Shown piece by piece: positions 40,967 to 49,644 of a stretch of DNA of 64,000 nucleotides (position 1 is the stretch's first letter; each line of letters starts with the position of its first letter). The notes below the pieces were generated by a model. It saw only the letters and a list, made by a program, of their open reading frames with translations. It did not search any database and was not told where the DNA came from. The DNA is taken from the NCBI GenBank assembly GCA_963782445.1, contig CAWAJM010000001.1, positions 3,472,001 to 3,536,000 of the forward strand. The letters run 5' to 3'. A program made the translations under genes and the position numbers. Source of the stretch: ZC4RG20 sp963782445. Its GTDB lineage: Bacteria; Pseudomonadota; Gammaproteobacteria; Steroidobacterales; Rariloculaceae.

Positions 40967-42951
40967 GGCAGGCAAGCCTCGTCGCCGACCGGCGCCCGGA
41001 CCGCGGGATCGCCGGCTCGCGCCCGCACCTCGGGCACGGCGCCGGGCGCGAGCGTCTCGGCATAGGCCAGCGCGGCCGCCGGATCGTCGAGCACCGGCAT
41101 CGCGGGCAGACTCGCGAGGAACAGCCGGCCGTAGGGCCGCGTGCGCAGGCGCGGGTCGCCGAGCACGATGAGGCCGCGGTCGTCGAAATCCCGGATGAGC
41201 CGGCCGACGCCCTGCTTGAGCGCGAGCACGGCCTGTGGCAGCTGGGCTTCGGCGAACGCGTCGCCGCCCTCGCGGCGGATGGCGTTGACGCGCGCCTGGA
41301 CCATCGGGTCGCTCGGCGCGGCGAACGGCAGCTTGTCGATGACGACGAGCCGCAGCGCCGGTCCTCGCACGTCCACGCCCTGCCAAAAGCTGCCCGTGCC
41401 GAGCAGAACGCCCGAGCCGGCCGCGCGAAAGTCCTCGAGCAGCCGGCTCCGCGGCCCCGTCCCCTGAACGAAGACCGGCCCCGGCGCCGGCCGCCGGCCG
41501 ATCCAGGCCTCGGCCGTGCGCAGCGCGCGGTAGCTCGTGAACAGTAGAAACGCCCCGCCGCCCGCGGCCTCCACGAGGGGCCAGACCGCGTACAGCAAAG
41601 CCTCGACGTGGTCTTCGCGGCCCGGATCGGGCAGCCCCTGCGGCAGGTAGAGCCGGGCATTGCGCTCGTAGTCGAACGGGCTCGGCAGCACATGCGTGGC
41701 CGTGCCGGGCAGCCCGAGGCGCTTAAGGAAATGATCGAAGTCCCGGCCGACGGCGAGGGTCGCGGAGGCGAAGATCCAGGCGCCGGCCTGGCCCTCGATA
41801 CAGGCCGCGAGCGGCCCGCCGACATCGAGCGGCGTCCAATGCGCGGCCAGGGACCGCGGCGAGCGCTCGACCCAGCGCAGGCCCGATTCGGGCGCCGCGG
41901 ACGCGATGCGCTCGACCCGCGCCGCGGCCGAGACGCAGCGCTCGCGGCAGCGCGCGAGCCCCGGCGAAGCCTCCGTTACGGGCGCAAGGCCGTCGGCGAG
42001 CCCCTCGAGCGCGGCGTGCCACGCCTCGAGCGCGCGGCCTAAGCGGCCGGCCGCGGCGACAAAGGGCACGCGCCCGGGCGGCTCGAGCTCCTCGGCGATG
42101 CGCGCGTGCGCGACGGCGGCCGACAACCCGCCCGCGGCGCGCTCGAGCTCGCCCGCCAGCCCCGCGAGCCGCAGCTCCATCGTGAGATCGCGCGCCAGCT
42201 GCTCGAGCTCGCGCGTCGTGACCGAGACGCCGAAGAACTGCTGCGCGATGTCGGGAAACAGATGCGCCTCGTCGACGACGACCGCGTCCGCGCCGGGCAG
42301 CAGCTCCCCGAAGCCCGCCTCCTTGAGCGCGAGATCCGCGAGCAGCAGGTGGTGATTGACGATGACGATCTCGGCCTTCTGAGCGCGGCGCCGCGCCTCG
42401 ACCACGAAGCAGCGGTCGAAGTGCTCGCAGCGGCTGCCGAGGCAGTTGTCGACGGTCGAGGTCACGGCCGCGCGCAGCGTGTAGTCTTCCGTCAAATCCT
42501 CGAGCTCCGTGAGGTCCCCCGTCGAGCTCGAGCGACCGAACACCCGCAGCGTCTCGAGCGCGGCCCGGCCCTCGGCGTCGCCCCGGCCCTCGGCGAGCGC
42601 GGCGGCGAGCCGGTGCAGGCACAGATAATTGTTCCGGCCCTTGAGCAGCGCGACTTCGGCCGGCCGGCCCGTCACGGCGCCGAGCAGCGGCAGATCCCGC
42701 GCGAACAGCTGGTCCTGCAAGGTCTTGGTGCCCGTGGAGACGATGACCCGGCGCCCGGAGACGAGGGCCGGAACCAGATAGGCGAAGGTTTTGCCGATGC
42801 CGGTGCCGGCCTCGATGGCCGTGTGCCGCCCGTCCAGGACGGCCGCGGCCACGATCTCGGCCATCTCGCGCTGCGCTTCGCGGTACGTGAACCCCGGCAG
42901 CTTGCGCGCCAACAGCCCTTCCCGGCCGAAAATCTCGGAGACCCCATGCAT
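40963..42951 (-). CDS. yoaA: DinG/YoaA-family ATP-dependent DNA helicase
   Basis: This XPD/Rad3-like 5'-3' DNA helicase has an iron-sulfur domain; YoaA works with Pol III chi at stalled forks. The 662 aa protein has the Q-motif region FTYREAQREMA, Walker A EAGTGIGKT (about 48-55), four clustered cysteines for the cluster (one in NYLCLHR, three in DNCLGSRCEHFDRC), the DEAH box VVVDEAHLF, and the C-terminal motifs LGTGSFWQGVDVRGPALRLVVIDKLPFA and QGVGRLIRDFDDRG. In several gammaproteobacteria yoaA is beside tsaB (yeaZ), as here; that favours YoaA over DinG. Confidence 0.92.
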   Translation of the reverse strand: MHGVSEIFGREGLLARKLPGFTYREAQREMAEIVAAAVLDGRHTAIEAGTGIGKTFAYLVPALVSGRRVIVSTGTKTLQDQLFARDLPLLGAVTGRPAEVALLKGRNNYLCLHRLAAALAEGRGDAEGRAALETLRVFGRSSSTGDLTELEDLTEDYTLRAAVTSTVDNCLGSRCEHFDRCFVVEARRRAQKAEIVIVNHHLLLADLALKEAGFGELLPGADAVVVDEAHLFPDIAQQFFGVSVTTRELEQLARDLTMELRLAGLAGELERAAGGLSAAVAHARIAEELEPPGRVPFVAAAGRLGRALEAWHAALEGLADGLAPVTEASPGLARCRERCVSAAARVERIASAAPESGLRWVERSPRSLAAHWTPLDVGGPLAACIEGQAGAWIFASATLAVGRDFDHFLKRLGLPGTATHVLPSPFDYERNARLYLPQGLPDPGREDHVEALLYAVWPLVEAAGGGAFLLFTSYRALRTAEAWIGRRPAPGPVFVQGTGPRSRLLEDFRAAGSGVLLGTGSFWQGVDVRGPALRLVVIDKLPFAAPSDPMVQARVNAIRREGGDAFAEAQLPQAVLALKQGVGRLIRDFDDRGLIVLGDPRLRTRPYGRLFLASLPAMPVLDDPAAALAYAETLAPGAVPEVRARAGDPAVRAPVGDEACLP

Positions 42952-43172
42952 GACCTAACTATAGCGCGAACGCCCGCCGGGCCCCGCTTCGAAAGCCGCC
43001 CGGATTGCGCCGAAACGGGCGGTTCGGCCGAGGCGTCCCGGGTAACTCGGGCCGTCCCGCCACGTCGATTCGGGAAGATACCTAGGGACTTGCGGCCCCG
43101 ATCCGGACCATTTGCGCGACCGGCGCGCTATACTTTTTCGACCCGAACAAACTACGTTAGAACATAAGATCC

Positions 43173-44915
43173 ATGACAACTCGACTGAAATCGCTCGGCG
43201 ACTGGGTCGCCGAGACGGCTAAGCTCACGGCGGCGGACCGCGTTCATTGGTGCGACGGCAGCGAGCAGGAATACAACGGCCTCGTGGCCCAAATGCTCGA
43301 AGACGGCACGCTCGTCGAGCTCAATCAAGACAAGTACCCGGGTTGTTATCTACACCGCTCGGACCCGCAGGACGTGGCGCGCGTCGAGCATCTGACCTTC
43401 GTCTGCACGGAGGCCGAGGACGACGCCGGCCCCAACAACAACTGGATGGCGCCGGCCGAGGCCAAGGCCATGCTCCACGACTGTTTCGAAGGCAGCATGC
43501 GCGGGCGCACGATGTACGTGATCCCGTACTGCATGGGCCCCATCGACTCGCCCTACGCGCGCTGCGGCGTCGAGATCACGGACAGCCCCTACGTCGTCGC
43601 GAACATGTATCTCATGACGCGCATGGGCAAGCCCGCGCTCGAGCGCATCGAGCGCGAGGGCAAGTTCGTCAAGGGCCTGCACTCGACGGGCGAGCTCGAT
43701 CCGGAGCGCCGCTACATCGTGCACTTCCCCGAGGAGCTCACGATCATGAGCTATGGCTCGGGCTACGGCGGCAACGCGCTGCTCGGCAAGAAATGCCATG
43801 CGCTGCGCATCGCGAGCTGGCAGGCGCGAACGGAGGGCTGGCTCGCCGAGCACATGCTCATCGTCGGCGTCGAGAGCCCCGAGGGCGAGGTCCATTACCT
43901 GGCCTGCGCATTCCCGTCGGCCTGCGGCAAGACCAACCTCGCCATGCTGATTCCGCCCGAGAGCCTCAAGGGCTGGAAAGTCTGGACGCTCGGCGACGAC
44001 ATCGCCTGGCTGCACGTCGGCGAAGACGGCCGCCTGCGCGCCATCAATCCCGAGGCCGGTTACTTCGGCGTCGTGCCCGGCACGAACCGCAAGACGAACC
44101 GCAACGCGTTCGACATGATCACGCACGATACGATCTTCACGAACGTCGCGGTCACCGAGGAGAACGAGCCCTGGTGGGAAGACAAGGGCGAAGGCAAGCC
44201 CACCGTCGATTGGGTCGGCCGGCGCTTCGAGCCCGGCAACGGCCCGGCGGCCCATCCGAACTCGCGCTTCACGGTCTCGGCGAGCCAAAACCCGAGCTAC
44301 TCGAACCTGGCCGATGCGCCGGACGGCGTGCCGATCTCGGCGCTCGTGTTCGGCGGCCGCCGCCGCGAGCTCGCGCCGCTCGTCTACGAGGCCAAGGACT
44401 GGGCGCACGGCGTGCTCGTCGGCGCGAGCGTCGCCTCCGAGACCACGGCCGCCGCCACGGGCAAGGTCGGCGTCGTGCGCCGCGACCCGATGGCCATGAA
44501 GCCGTTCTGCGGCTACAACTATGCCGATTACTGGGCGCACTGGCTCAGCTTCGAGCAACGCGCGCAAAACCTGCCGCGCATCTTCCACGTGAACTGGTTC
44601 CGCCGCGATGCGAACGGCAAGTTCCTGTGGCCGGGCTTCGGCGAGAACCTGCGCGTGCTGCGCTGGATGATCGACCGCTGCGAAGGCCGCGTCGGCGCCG
44701 TCGAGACGCCCATCGGCTACCTGCCGGAGACGAAGGACATCGACCTCTCGGGGCTCGAAAACGTCGAGCAACAGACCCTCGAGCAGCTCCTGGCCGTCGA
44801 TCCCGCGCAGTGGCGCGCGGAGATGGAGCACCTCGGCGAGTACCTCTCGAGCTACGGCGACCGGCTGCCGGCGGCCATCGCCAGCGAGCATCGGAAGATC
44901 CTCGACGCGCTCTGA
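43173..44915 (+). CDS. pckG: phosphoenolpyruvate carboxykinase (GTP)
   Basis: PckG converts oxaloacetate and GTP to PEP and CO2 in gluconeogenesis. The 580 aa protein has MSYGSGYGGNALLGKKC, the P-loop with hyper-reactive Cys FPSACGKTNLAML near residue 250, the kinase-2 and metal region WTLGDDIAWL, NRKTNRNAFDM, RRRELAPLVYEA, and YNYADYWAHWLSF. These are specific to the GTP-dependent form, which differs from the ATP enzyme (PckA) of enterics. A TATACT at 43129-43134 could be its -10, but no good -35 is seen. It is followed by a 633 bp repeat region. Confidence 0.96.
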   Translation: MTTRLKSLGDWVAETAKLTAADRVHWCDGSEQEYNGLVAQMLEDGTLVELNQDKYPGCYLHRSDPQDVARVEHLTFVCTEAEDDAGPNNNWMAPAEAKAMLHDCFEGSMRGRTMYVIPYCMGPIDSPYARCGVEITDSPYVVANMYLMTRMGKPALERIEREGKFVKGLHSTGELDPERRYIVHFPEELTIMSYGSGYGGNALLGKKCHALRIASWQARTEGWLAEHMLIVGVESPEGEVHYLACAFPSACGKTNLAMLIPPESLKGWKVWTLGDDIAWLHVGEDGRLRAINPEAGYFGVVPGTNRKTNRNAFDMITHDTIFTNVAVTEENEPWWEDKGEGKPTVDWVGRRFEPGNGPAAHPNSRFTVSASQNPSYSNLADAPDGVPISALVFGGRRRELAPLVYEAKDWAHGVLVGASVASETTAAATGKVGVVRRDPMAMKPFCGYNYADYWAHWLSFEQRAQNLPRIFHVNWFRRDANGKFLWPGFGENLRVLRWMIDRCEGRVGAVETPIGYLPETKDIDLSGLENVEQQTLEQLLAVDPAQWRAEMEHLGEYLSSYGDRLPAAIASEHRKILDAL

Positions 44916-44956
44916 CCGCCGTGCTTGCGGCCGGCCGCGTTCACTGCGGTCGGCCG

Positions 44957-45140
44957 CATGATTCATGAACGGGTTCGACGCTGGCGGTGAGCGGAGGCTC
45001 GTGCAGACAGGCGCTTTCGGGGACGGCGTGAATACATCCCTGTAGCCTCCGTAGCGCGCCGTCCTGGCGCGCACGGCCCCGAAAGCGCCTGTCTGCACGA
45101 GCCTCCTCTGGTGGGGCTGCGGCCGTTCATGAATCATGCT
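44957..45140. repeat. Family-2 long palindrome, copy L1
   Basis: The outer arms GCATGATTCATGAACGG (44957-44973) and its complement (45124-45140) enclose inner arms of 30 nt (44994-45023 and 45078-45107) that match perfectly. The centre has GTGAATACATCCCTGTAGCC, then CGCGCCGTCCTGGCGCGC. It starts 41 bp after the pckG stop and lies between convergent genes. Just right of it, 45146-45180 holds a GCGAGGAACTC-GGTGCGAAGACG segment that also follows copies L2 and L3. Confidence 0.92.
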
Positions 45141-45365
45141 GCAACCGCGCGAGGAACTCGGTGGTGCGAAGACGGCAGTCCTTGAGGTCTTCGCGTTTCC
45201 GACTGCCGCAGCGGACCGCCGCTCGCGCTAGCGGCCCGCGCCGACCCCTGCCGCCCTCCTGTCCGGCGTAAGCACCGGCGCGAGCCGCCTGCGTATCCGG
45301 CTCCAGCATCGGCGCGAGTGACGCCTTCGCGGGCTCCAGCATCGGCGCGAACCACCAACGCATCC

Positions 45366-45487
45366 GGCTTCAGGCTCGACGTAAGGGCGGTGTCGGGAGC
45401 GTGCGCGCCAGGGATGGCGCGCTACGCAGCCCCCATGGATGGGTATTCCGGCGGTCCCGACACCGCCCTTACGTCGAGCCTGAAGCC
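45366..45487 (-). repeat. Family-2 element with perfect 33-nt arms
   Basis: Arms at 45366-45398 and 45455-45487 (starting GGCTTCAGGCTCGACG) are exact reverse complements over 33 nt. The centre is in the opposite orientation to copy L1 and contains CGCGCCAGGGATGGCGCGCT. Between it and L1, 45181-45365 has several copies of a CCGGC-TCCAGCATCGGCGCGA motif in tandem but no gene. It ends 61 bp from the cyclase stop. Confidence 0.9.
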
Positions 45488-45548
45488 CTTGCGACGGCGT
45501 AACCTGCGCCGATGCTGGAGCCCGCAACGTCGCTACCCGCGCCGAGGC

Positions 45549-46449
45549 TCACTCCTCGACCACGAAATGCACCGCCAACGCCGTCCCCGGCTGCGCCGCG
45601 CGCCCGAGGCCGATGACGCCTTCGCCCGTGAGCTGCGTGCTGTCGCGGCGGACGAAGATCTCCTCCCCCGCGTCCGTCTGCACGAACGTGCCGTTGGTGC
45701 TTTCGTCGTAGAGCGTAAATTTGTCCCGGCTCGCCTCGATGCGCGCGTGCAGCCGGGAGATCAGGTTGCCTTTGACGACGAGGTCGTTGTCCTCCGCGCG
45801 GCCGAGCGTCACGCTCTTGCGGCCGTCGCCGATCGTGACCTCCTTGCCCTGGTAGCGCAGGCTCAAGCGCTTCGTCCGGGTGTTGCGCTTCGACCAAGGC
45901 ACCGTCGGCAGCATGCTCGTGGCCTCTTCGGGCTGCCAGAGCACCTCGAACAGGACCACCTCGTCGGCCTTGCCGCGGACCGTGGCGATGTCGATCTGGC
46001 GGGCCATGGACTGCCATTCCGGCGAGAGCCGCTCGACGGTCGAGAGCGTCGTGATGATCTGCTTGGCCTTGGCCTGGCTCGTCATGCGGTTCGCGATGTG
46101 GACCGCGGAGCCGAATATGTCGCGCTGCTCCTGGACGACGGGGCCGAAGTGGCAGCCGATGCGGATGGCCACGTGCCCGGCGTCGTGGCTGAGCTCCGGA
46201 TCCGATCGAGATGCGCTCCTGCATGCGGCGCGCGGCGTTCATGGCGTCGTCGGCGGTGGGGAACGTGGACATGACCTCGTCCCCCATGGTCTTGATCACG
46301 CTGCCTCGGTTCGCCTCCGTCGCGATGCGCATGATCTCGAGGCAACGGCCCACCATCTCGCGGGCCTTGATGTCCCCGAGGTTCTCGTAGAGCTGCGTGC
46401 TGCCGACAACGTCCGCGAAAAGGATCGCGACCTCGACATCCTTACCCAT
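45549..46449 (-). CDS. class III nucleotide cyclase with C-terminal FHA domain, one frameshift
   Basis: The N-terminal half is a class III adenylate/guanylate cyclase domain. Metal-binding Asp13 is in AILFADVVGST and Asp57 in IKTMGDEVMSTF, followed after the break by GCHFGPVVQEQRDIFGSAVHIANRM. The C-terminal half is an FHA phosphothreonine-binding domain (VTLGRAEDNDLVV, ISRLHARIEA, DESTNGTFVQ). One base must be removed near 46196 to join RISIGS to ELSHDAGHVAIRIG; corrected length is about 299 aa. Whether the product is cAMP or cGMP cannot be judged. It overlaps the methyltransferase gene by eight bases, so the two are likely co-expressed. Confidence 0.85.
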
Positions 46450-47329
46450 GGCTTGCTTCCTGAGTGCGCAAGAGCGGAGCCAGGAAGGAGTATAGGGCCC
46501 CGGCTACTTCTCGGCCACGATATATGCGACCCAGGCCGGAATCCGGCGTCCCCGTGGCCGTCTCGTAGAACTCGCCGTTCGGCTCGCCCTCCTCGTCCTC
46601 GCCTTCCCAATAGACCCTGACCCGCGAAAATCCCGCCTCTTCCAGCAGCTCCAGGATCTCGGGCAGGGTCCAGAGGCGCCACCGGTATGTAAAGGCGCGC
46701 TTGATCTTCGAGCCGTCCGGAAACTTGAAATGGATGTGGCACACCATCGTATTGGTGACGGGCTCGAACTCGGCCTGGTCCCAAACGTAGGTAAAGCCGT
46801 CGTACTTGGTCTTCTCCTTCTGTACCGCGAACGACTCCGAGCCCCCGAAGGCGTCGAGGAACAACAGGCCGTCCTCGTGCAGCGCGTCCCGGACGCGCTT
46901 GAAGTAGGCGCGCAGGAGGTCGCGCGTCATGAACAGAAAGTAGCTGAAGTTGAAGGCCACGGCGATATCGACGGGCTCGGTCACGACGTTCATGACGTCC
47001 TCGCGCAGCAGCTTGACGCGGGGCCGGTCCGCCTCCGGCAGACGCCCCACGCGGTGCGTGCGCCCCCACTCGAGCGTCGGCTCGTCGATGTCGATGCCGA
47101 CCGCATAGCGCCGGGGATCCGTGCTCACCCACTGGCAGCACGCGCTGGCGGTGCCGCAGAAGTCCTCGCGGAAGCTGATCGGGTCTCGACCGCGCAGCGC
47201 CTTGAACGTGTCGACGAGAAACTCGACCTCGCCTTCGACCGCCTGAACGGACTCTTCGTACAGCTCGTGAATATCCGCCTGCTCGGCCATTGTGAGCTTG
47301 CTCTCTTTCGTTGCACTGGACTTGGACAC
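46442..47329 (-). CDS. class I SAM-dependent methyltransferase
   Basis: The 295 aa protein has a class I methyltransferase fold. SFREDFCGTASACCQW is motif I, VGIDIDEPTLEWGR the acidic loop, LLREDVMNVV motif II and VAFNFSYFLFMTR motif IV. It continues with a distinctive C-terminal half (FTYRWRLWTLPEILELLEEAGF). Substrate unknown; the middle region resembles small-molecule methyltransferases rather than RNA enzymes. The GTG at 47329 has GAGAGG upstream; an ATG at 47290 is an alternative. It overlaps the cyclase-FHA gene by eight bases, which could mean a shared signalling role, but that is inference. Confidence 0.82.
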   Translation of the reverse strand: MSKSSATKESKLTMAEQADIHELYEESVQAVEGEVEFLVDTFKALRGRDPISFREDFCGTASACCQWVSTDPRRYAVGIDIDEPTLEWGRTHRVGRLPEADRPRVKLLREDVMNVVTEPVDIAVAFNFSYFLFMTRDLLRAYFKRVRDALHEDGLLFLDAFGGSESFAVQKEKTKYDGFTYVWDQAEFEPVTNTMVCHIHFKFPDGSKIKRAFTYRWRLWTLPEILELLEEAGFSRVRVYWEGEDEEGEPNGEFYETATGTPDSGLGRIYRGREVAGALYSFLAPLLRTQEASHG

Positions 47330-47381
47330 GGTCGACCTCTCGAGCTGTGGCGTGGTGAAGGAGCGATTGTATCGGGGAAAC

Positions 47382-47395
47382 CGAAAAAGGGGTCA
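47382..47395. repeat. Family-1 REP half-unit at the dusA stop
   Basis: The sequence CCGAAAAAGGGGTCA matches the left half of a REP unit and then diverges. Its TCA is the dusA stop codon on the minus strand. It looks like a truncated REP whose insertion or loss set the C terminus of DusA. Confidence 0.6.
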
Positions 47396-48487
47396 CGCCG
47401 TGCGCGCGCGGGGCAGCACTTCGCGGTCGTCGGCGGCCCGCGCGGATGGACGAGCGGCTCTGGCTTCGGCCGCGGCACGCAGCGCGGCCACGGCGGCTGC
47501 CGGCTCGGCCGGCAGCGCGCCGAGCGCGCGGCGCCAGCGCCGGCCGCCCGGCAGGCCCGCGAACAGGCCGAGCAGATGCCGCGTCATGGCCTTGACCGGC
47601 GTGCCGCGCGCGGCCTCGCGTTCGAGATAGGGCAGGAACGCCTCGAGCGCGGCGAGCCGAGTCGGCGCCTCCGCACCGCCGAACACGGCCGCGTCGAGGC
47701 GCGCGAGCAGGTAGGGATTTTGATAGGCCGCGCGGCCGAGCATGACGCCGTCGACATGGGCCAGCTCGGCGAGCGCGGACTCGGCTTCGGCGAGGCCGCC
47801 GTTCAGCACGATCTCGAGCGCCGGGAAGTCGCGCTTCAGGCGCCGGACGCGGCCGTAGTCGAGCGGCGGTACCTCGCGGTTCTGTTTCGGGCTCAAGCCC
47901 TTGAGCCAGGCCTTGCGTGCATGTACGACAAACGTCCGGCAGCCCGCCTCGGCCACATGGCCGACGAAGTCGCAGACGAACGCGTAGCTGTCGTCGTAGT
48001 CGACGCCGAGCCGCGTCTTGACCGTCACGGGTACGTCGACGGCCGCGCGCATCGCGCGCACACACTCAGCGACGAGGCCGGGCTCGCGCATGAGCGCCGC
48101 GCCGAAGCGGCCGGCCTGCACGCGGTCGCTCGGACAGCCAACGTTGAGGTTGATCTCGTCGTAGCCCGCGGCCGCGCCCGCGACGGCCGCCGCCGCGAGC
48201 GCCGCAGGCTCGGCGCCGCCGAGCTGCAGCGCGACGGGATGCTCCTCCGGCGCGAACGCGAGCAGCGCGCGGCGGTCGCCGTGCTGCAGCGCGGCCGCCG
48301 TGATCATCTCGGTATACAGCAGCGTGCGCGGCGCGAGCAGGCGCAGGAAATAACGGCAGTGCCGGTCCGTGCGGTCCATCATGGGCGCGACCGAGAGCCG
48401 GCGCTCGAGCCGCGCGCCGGCCGCGCTGCCCTGCGCCTGCCTGTCGGGGGCCCCGTGCGCGCGTTCTGCCGTGAATCTTCCGAGCAT
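47393..48487 (-). CDS. dusA: tRNA-dihydrouridine synthase A
   Basis: DusA is an FMN enzyme that reduces uridines 20 and 20a in the tRNA D-loop. The 364 aa protein has LSVAPMMDRTDRHCRYFLRLL (N-terminal FMN region specific for DusA), EINLNVGCPSDRVQAGRFGAALM with the catalytic Cys, VTVKTRLGVDYDDSYAF, FVVHARKAWLKGLSPKQNRE and IVLNGGL. The start at 48487 leaves about 30 poorly conserved residues before the domain. The Ala/Arg-rich C terminus ends at a stop supplied by a REP fragment. Lies 20 bp after the YbdK-type gene on the same strand. Confidence 0.94.
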   Translation of the reverse strand: MLGRFTAERAHGAPDRQAQGSAAGARLERRLSVAPMMDRTDRHCRYFLRLLAPRTLLYTEMITAAALQHGDRRALLAFAPEEHPVALQLGGAEPAALAAAAVAGAAAGYDEINLNVGCPSDRVQAGRFGAALMREPGLVAECVRAMRAAVDVPVTVKTRLGVDYDDSYAFVCDFVGHVAEAGCRTFVVHARKAWLKGLSPKQNREVPPLDYGRVRRLKRDFPALEIVLNGGLAEAESALAELAHVDGVMLGRAAYQNPYLLARLDAAVFGGAEAPTRLAALEAFLPYLEREAARGTPVKAMTRHLLGLFAGLPGGRRWRRALGALPAEPAAAVAALRAAAEARAARPSARAADDREVLPRARTA

Positions 48488-48507
48488 GGCGCGCAGTCTA
48501 CCGTAGG

Positions 48508-49644
48508 TCAGCGCACGCCGAGCGCAGTCTCCCGGATCAGATGGTCGACCACGGCGCGGTTGGCCTCCATGTCCGTCGCCCCCTCCTCGAGCGCGGCCGC
48601 GCGCACGGCGAGCTGGCGATGCGCGCTCGTGCCGCGCGCGAGGATCGTGCGCGCGTGCACCACCTCGGCCGTGCATTCGAGCGCCTCGGCATCCTCGGCG
48701 ACGAGCTCGAGCAGCTCCTCGAGCAGCTGCGCGAACGGCACGAGCTCACCGCGGCCGAGATCGATGAGGCGCCCGTCGACGCTGTAGCGCATGGCTCGCC
48801 AGCGGTTCTCCTGAATCAGCGTGCGCGAGTAGGTGCGCCAGCTCCGATTACGCACGCGCAGCCGATAGAGCCGGCGCAGCAGGCAGACGACGAGCGCCGC
48901 GAGACACAGAGCGTCCTCGAGACGCGTGCACATATCCATGATGCGCGTCTCGAGCGTCGGGTAGTGCGCGCTCGGCCGCGCGTCCCACCAGATGTTGCTC
49001 GCATCTTCGATGACGCCGGCCTCGGTCATGACGGCGACGAGATGGCGGTAATCGGCGTGGCTGTGAAACCGCTCGGGCACGCCCGTCCGCGGGAGGCCGT
49101 CGAAGACCGTGAGCCGGTAGGACTTGAGCCCCGTGTCGATGCCTTCCCAGAACGGCGAGGAGCACGAGAGCACGAGCAGGTGCGGCAGGAAGTAGCTGTA
49201 CTGGTTGAGCAGGTCGATGCGCAGCTCCTCGTCCTCGATGCCCACGTGCACGTGCATCCCGCAGATCAAAAGCCGCCGCGCCGCGGCCTGCATCTCGCGC
49301 GAGAGGGCACGGTAGTGCGGCCGCTCCGTGTACTGCTGGCCGGTCCAGTCCGCGAACGGGTGCGTCGACGCGGCCAGCGGCGCGAGACCGTGCTCGGCAG
49401 CGACGTCGATGACGACGCCGCGCAGCAGCGTCAGCGCATCGCGCACCTCGGCGACGCTGCGGCAGACGCGCGTGCCGATCTCGATCTGCGAGCGCAGGAA
49501 CTCGGGCTTGACCTGCTGGCCGTCGCTGGCCCGCTCGCACTGCTCGAGCATCTCCTGCGGCATCGTGGCAACGAGATCCCGCGTGCGCGGGTCGACGAGC
49601 AGGTATTCCTCCTCGACACCCATCGTGAACGAGGGCGCCTTCAC
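48508..49644 (-). CDS. YbdK-type carboxylate-amine ligase (glutamate-cysteine ligase family 2)
   Basis: The protein belongs to the GCS2 family, ATP-dependent ligases with weak or unknown gamma-glutamyl activity in E. coli YbdK. Signatures are FTMGVEEEYLLVD at the N terminus, FLRSQIEIGTRVC, LICGMHVHVGIED, and SNIWWDARPSAHYPTLETRIMD, then an Arg-rich helix region and LIRETALG. The GTG at 49644 overlaps the preceding stop as GTGA; an ATG at 49623 (MGVEEEY) is the alternative. Length 378 aa fits YbdK (372). Being coupled to an N-formylglutamate amidohydrolase-like gene suggests a shared glutamyl substrate, which is inference. Confidence 0.9.
   Translation of the reverse strand: MKAPSFTMGVEEEYLLVDPRTRDLVATMPQEMLEQCERASDGQQVKPEFLRSQIEIGTRVCRSVAEVRDALTLLRGVVIDVAAEHGLAPLAASTHPFADWTGQQYTERPHYRALSREMQAAARRLLICGMHVHVGIEDEELRIDLLNQYSYFLPHLLVLSCSSPFWEGIDTGLKSYRLTVFDGLPRTGVPERFHSHADYRHLVAVMTEAGVIEDASNIWWDARPSAHYPTLETRIMDMCTRLEDALCLAALVVCLLRRLYRLRVRNRSWRTYSRTLIQENRWRAMRYSVDGRLIDLGRGELVPFAQLLEELLELVAEDAEALECTAEVVHARTILARGTSAHRQLAVRAAALEEGATDMEANRAVVDHLIRETALGVR

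Noticed and set aside
43081..43172. Full sigma-70 promoter before pckG
   Set aside because: A TATACT is present but no -35 at 16-18 nt; the nearest TTGCGC is only 11 nt away.
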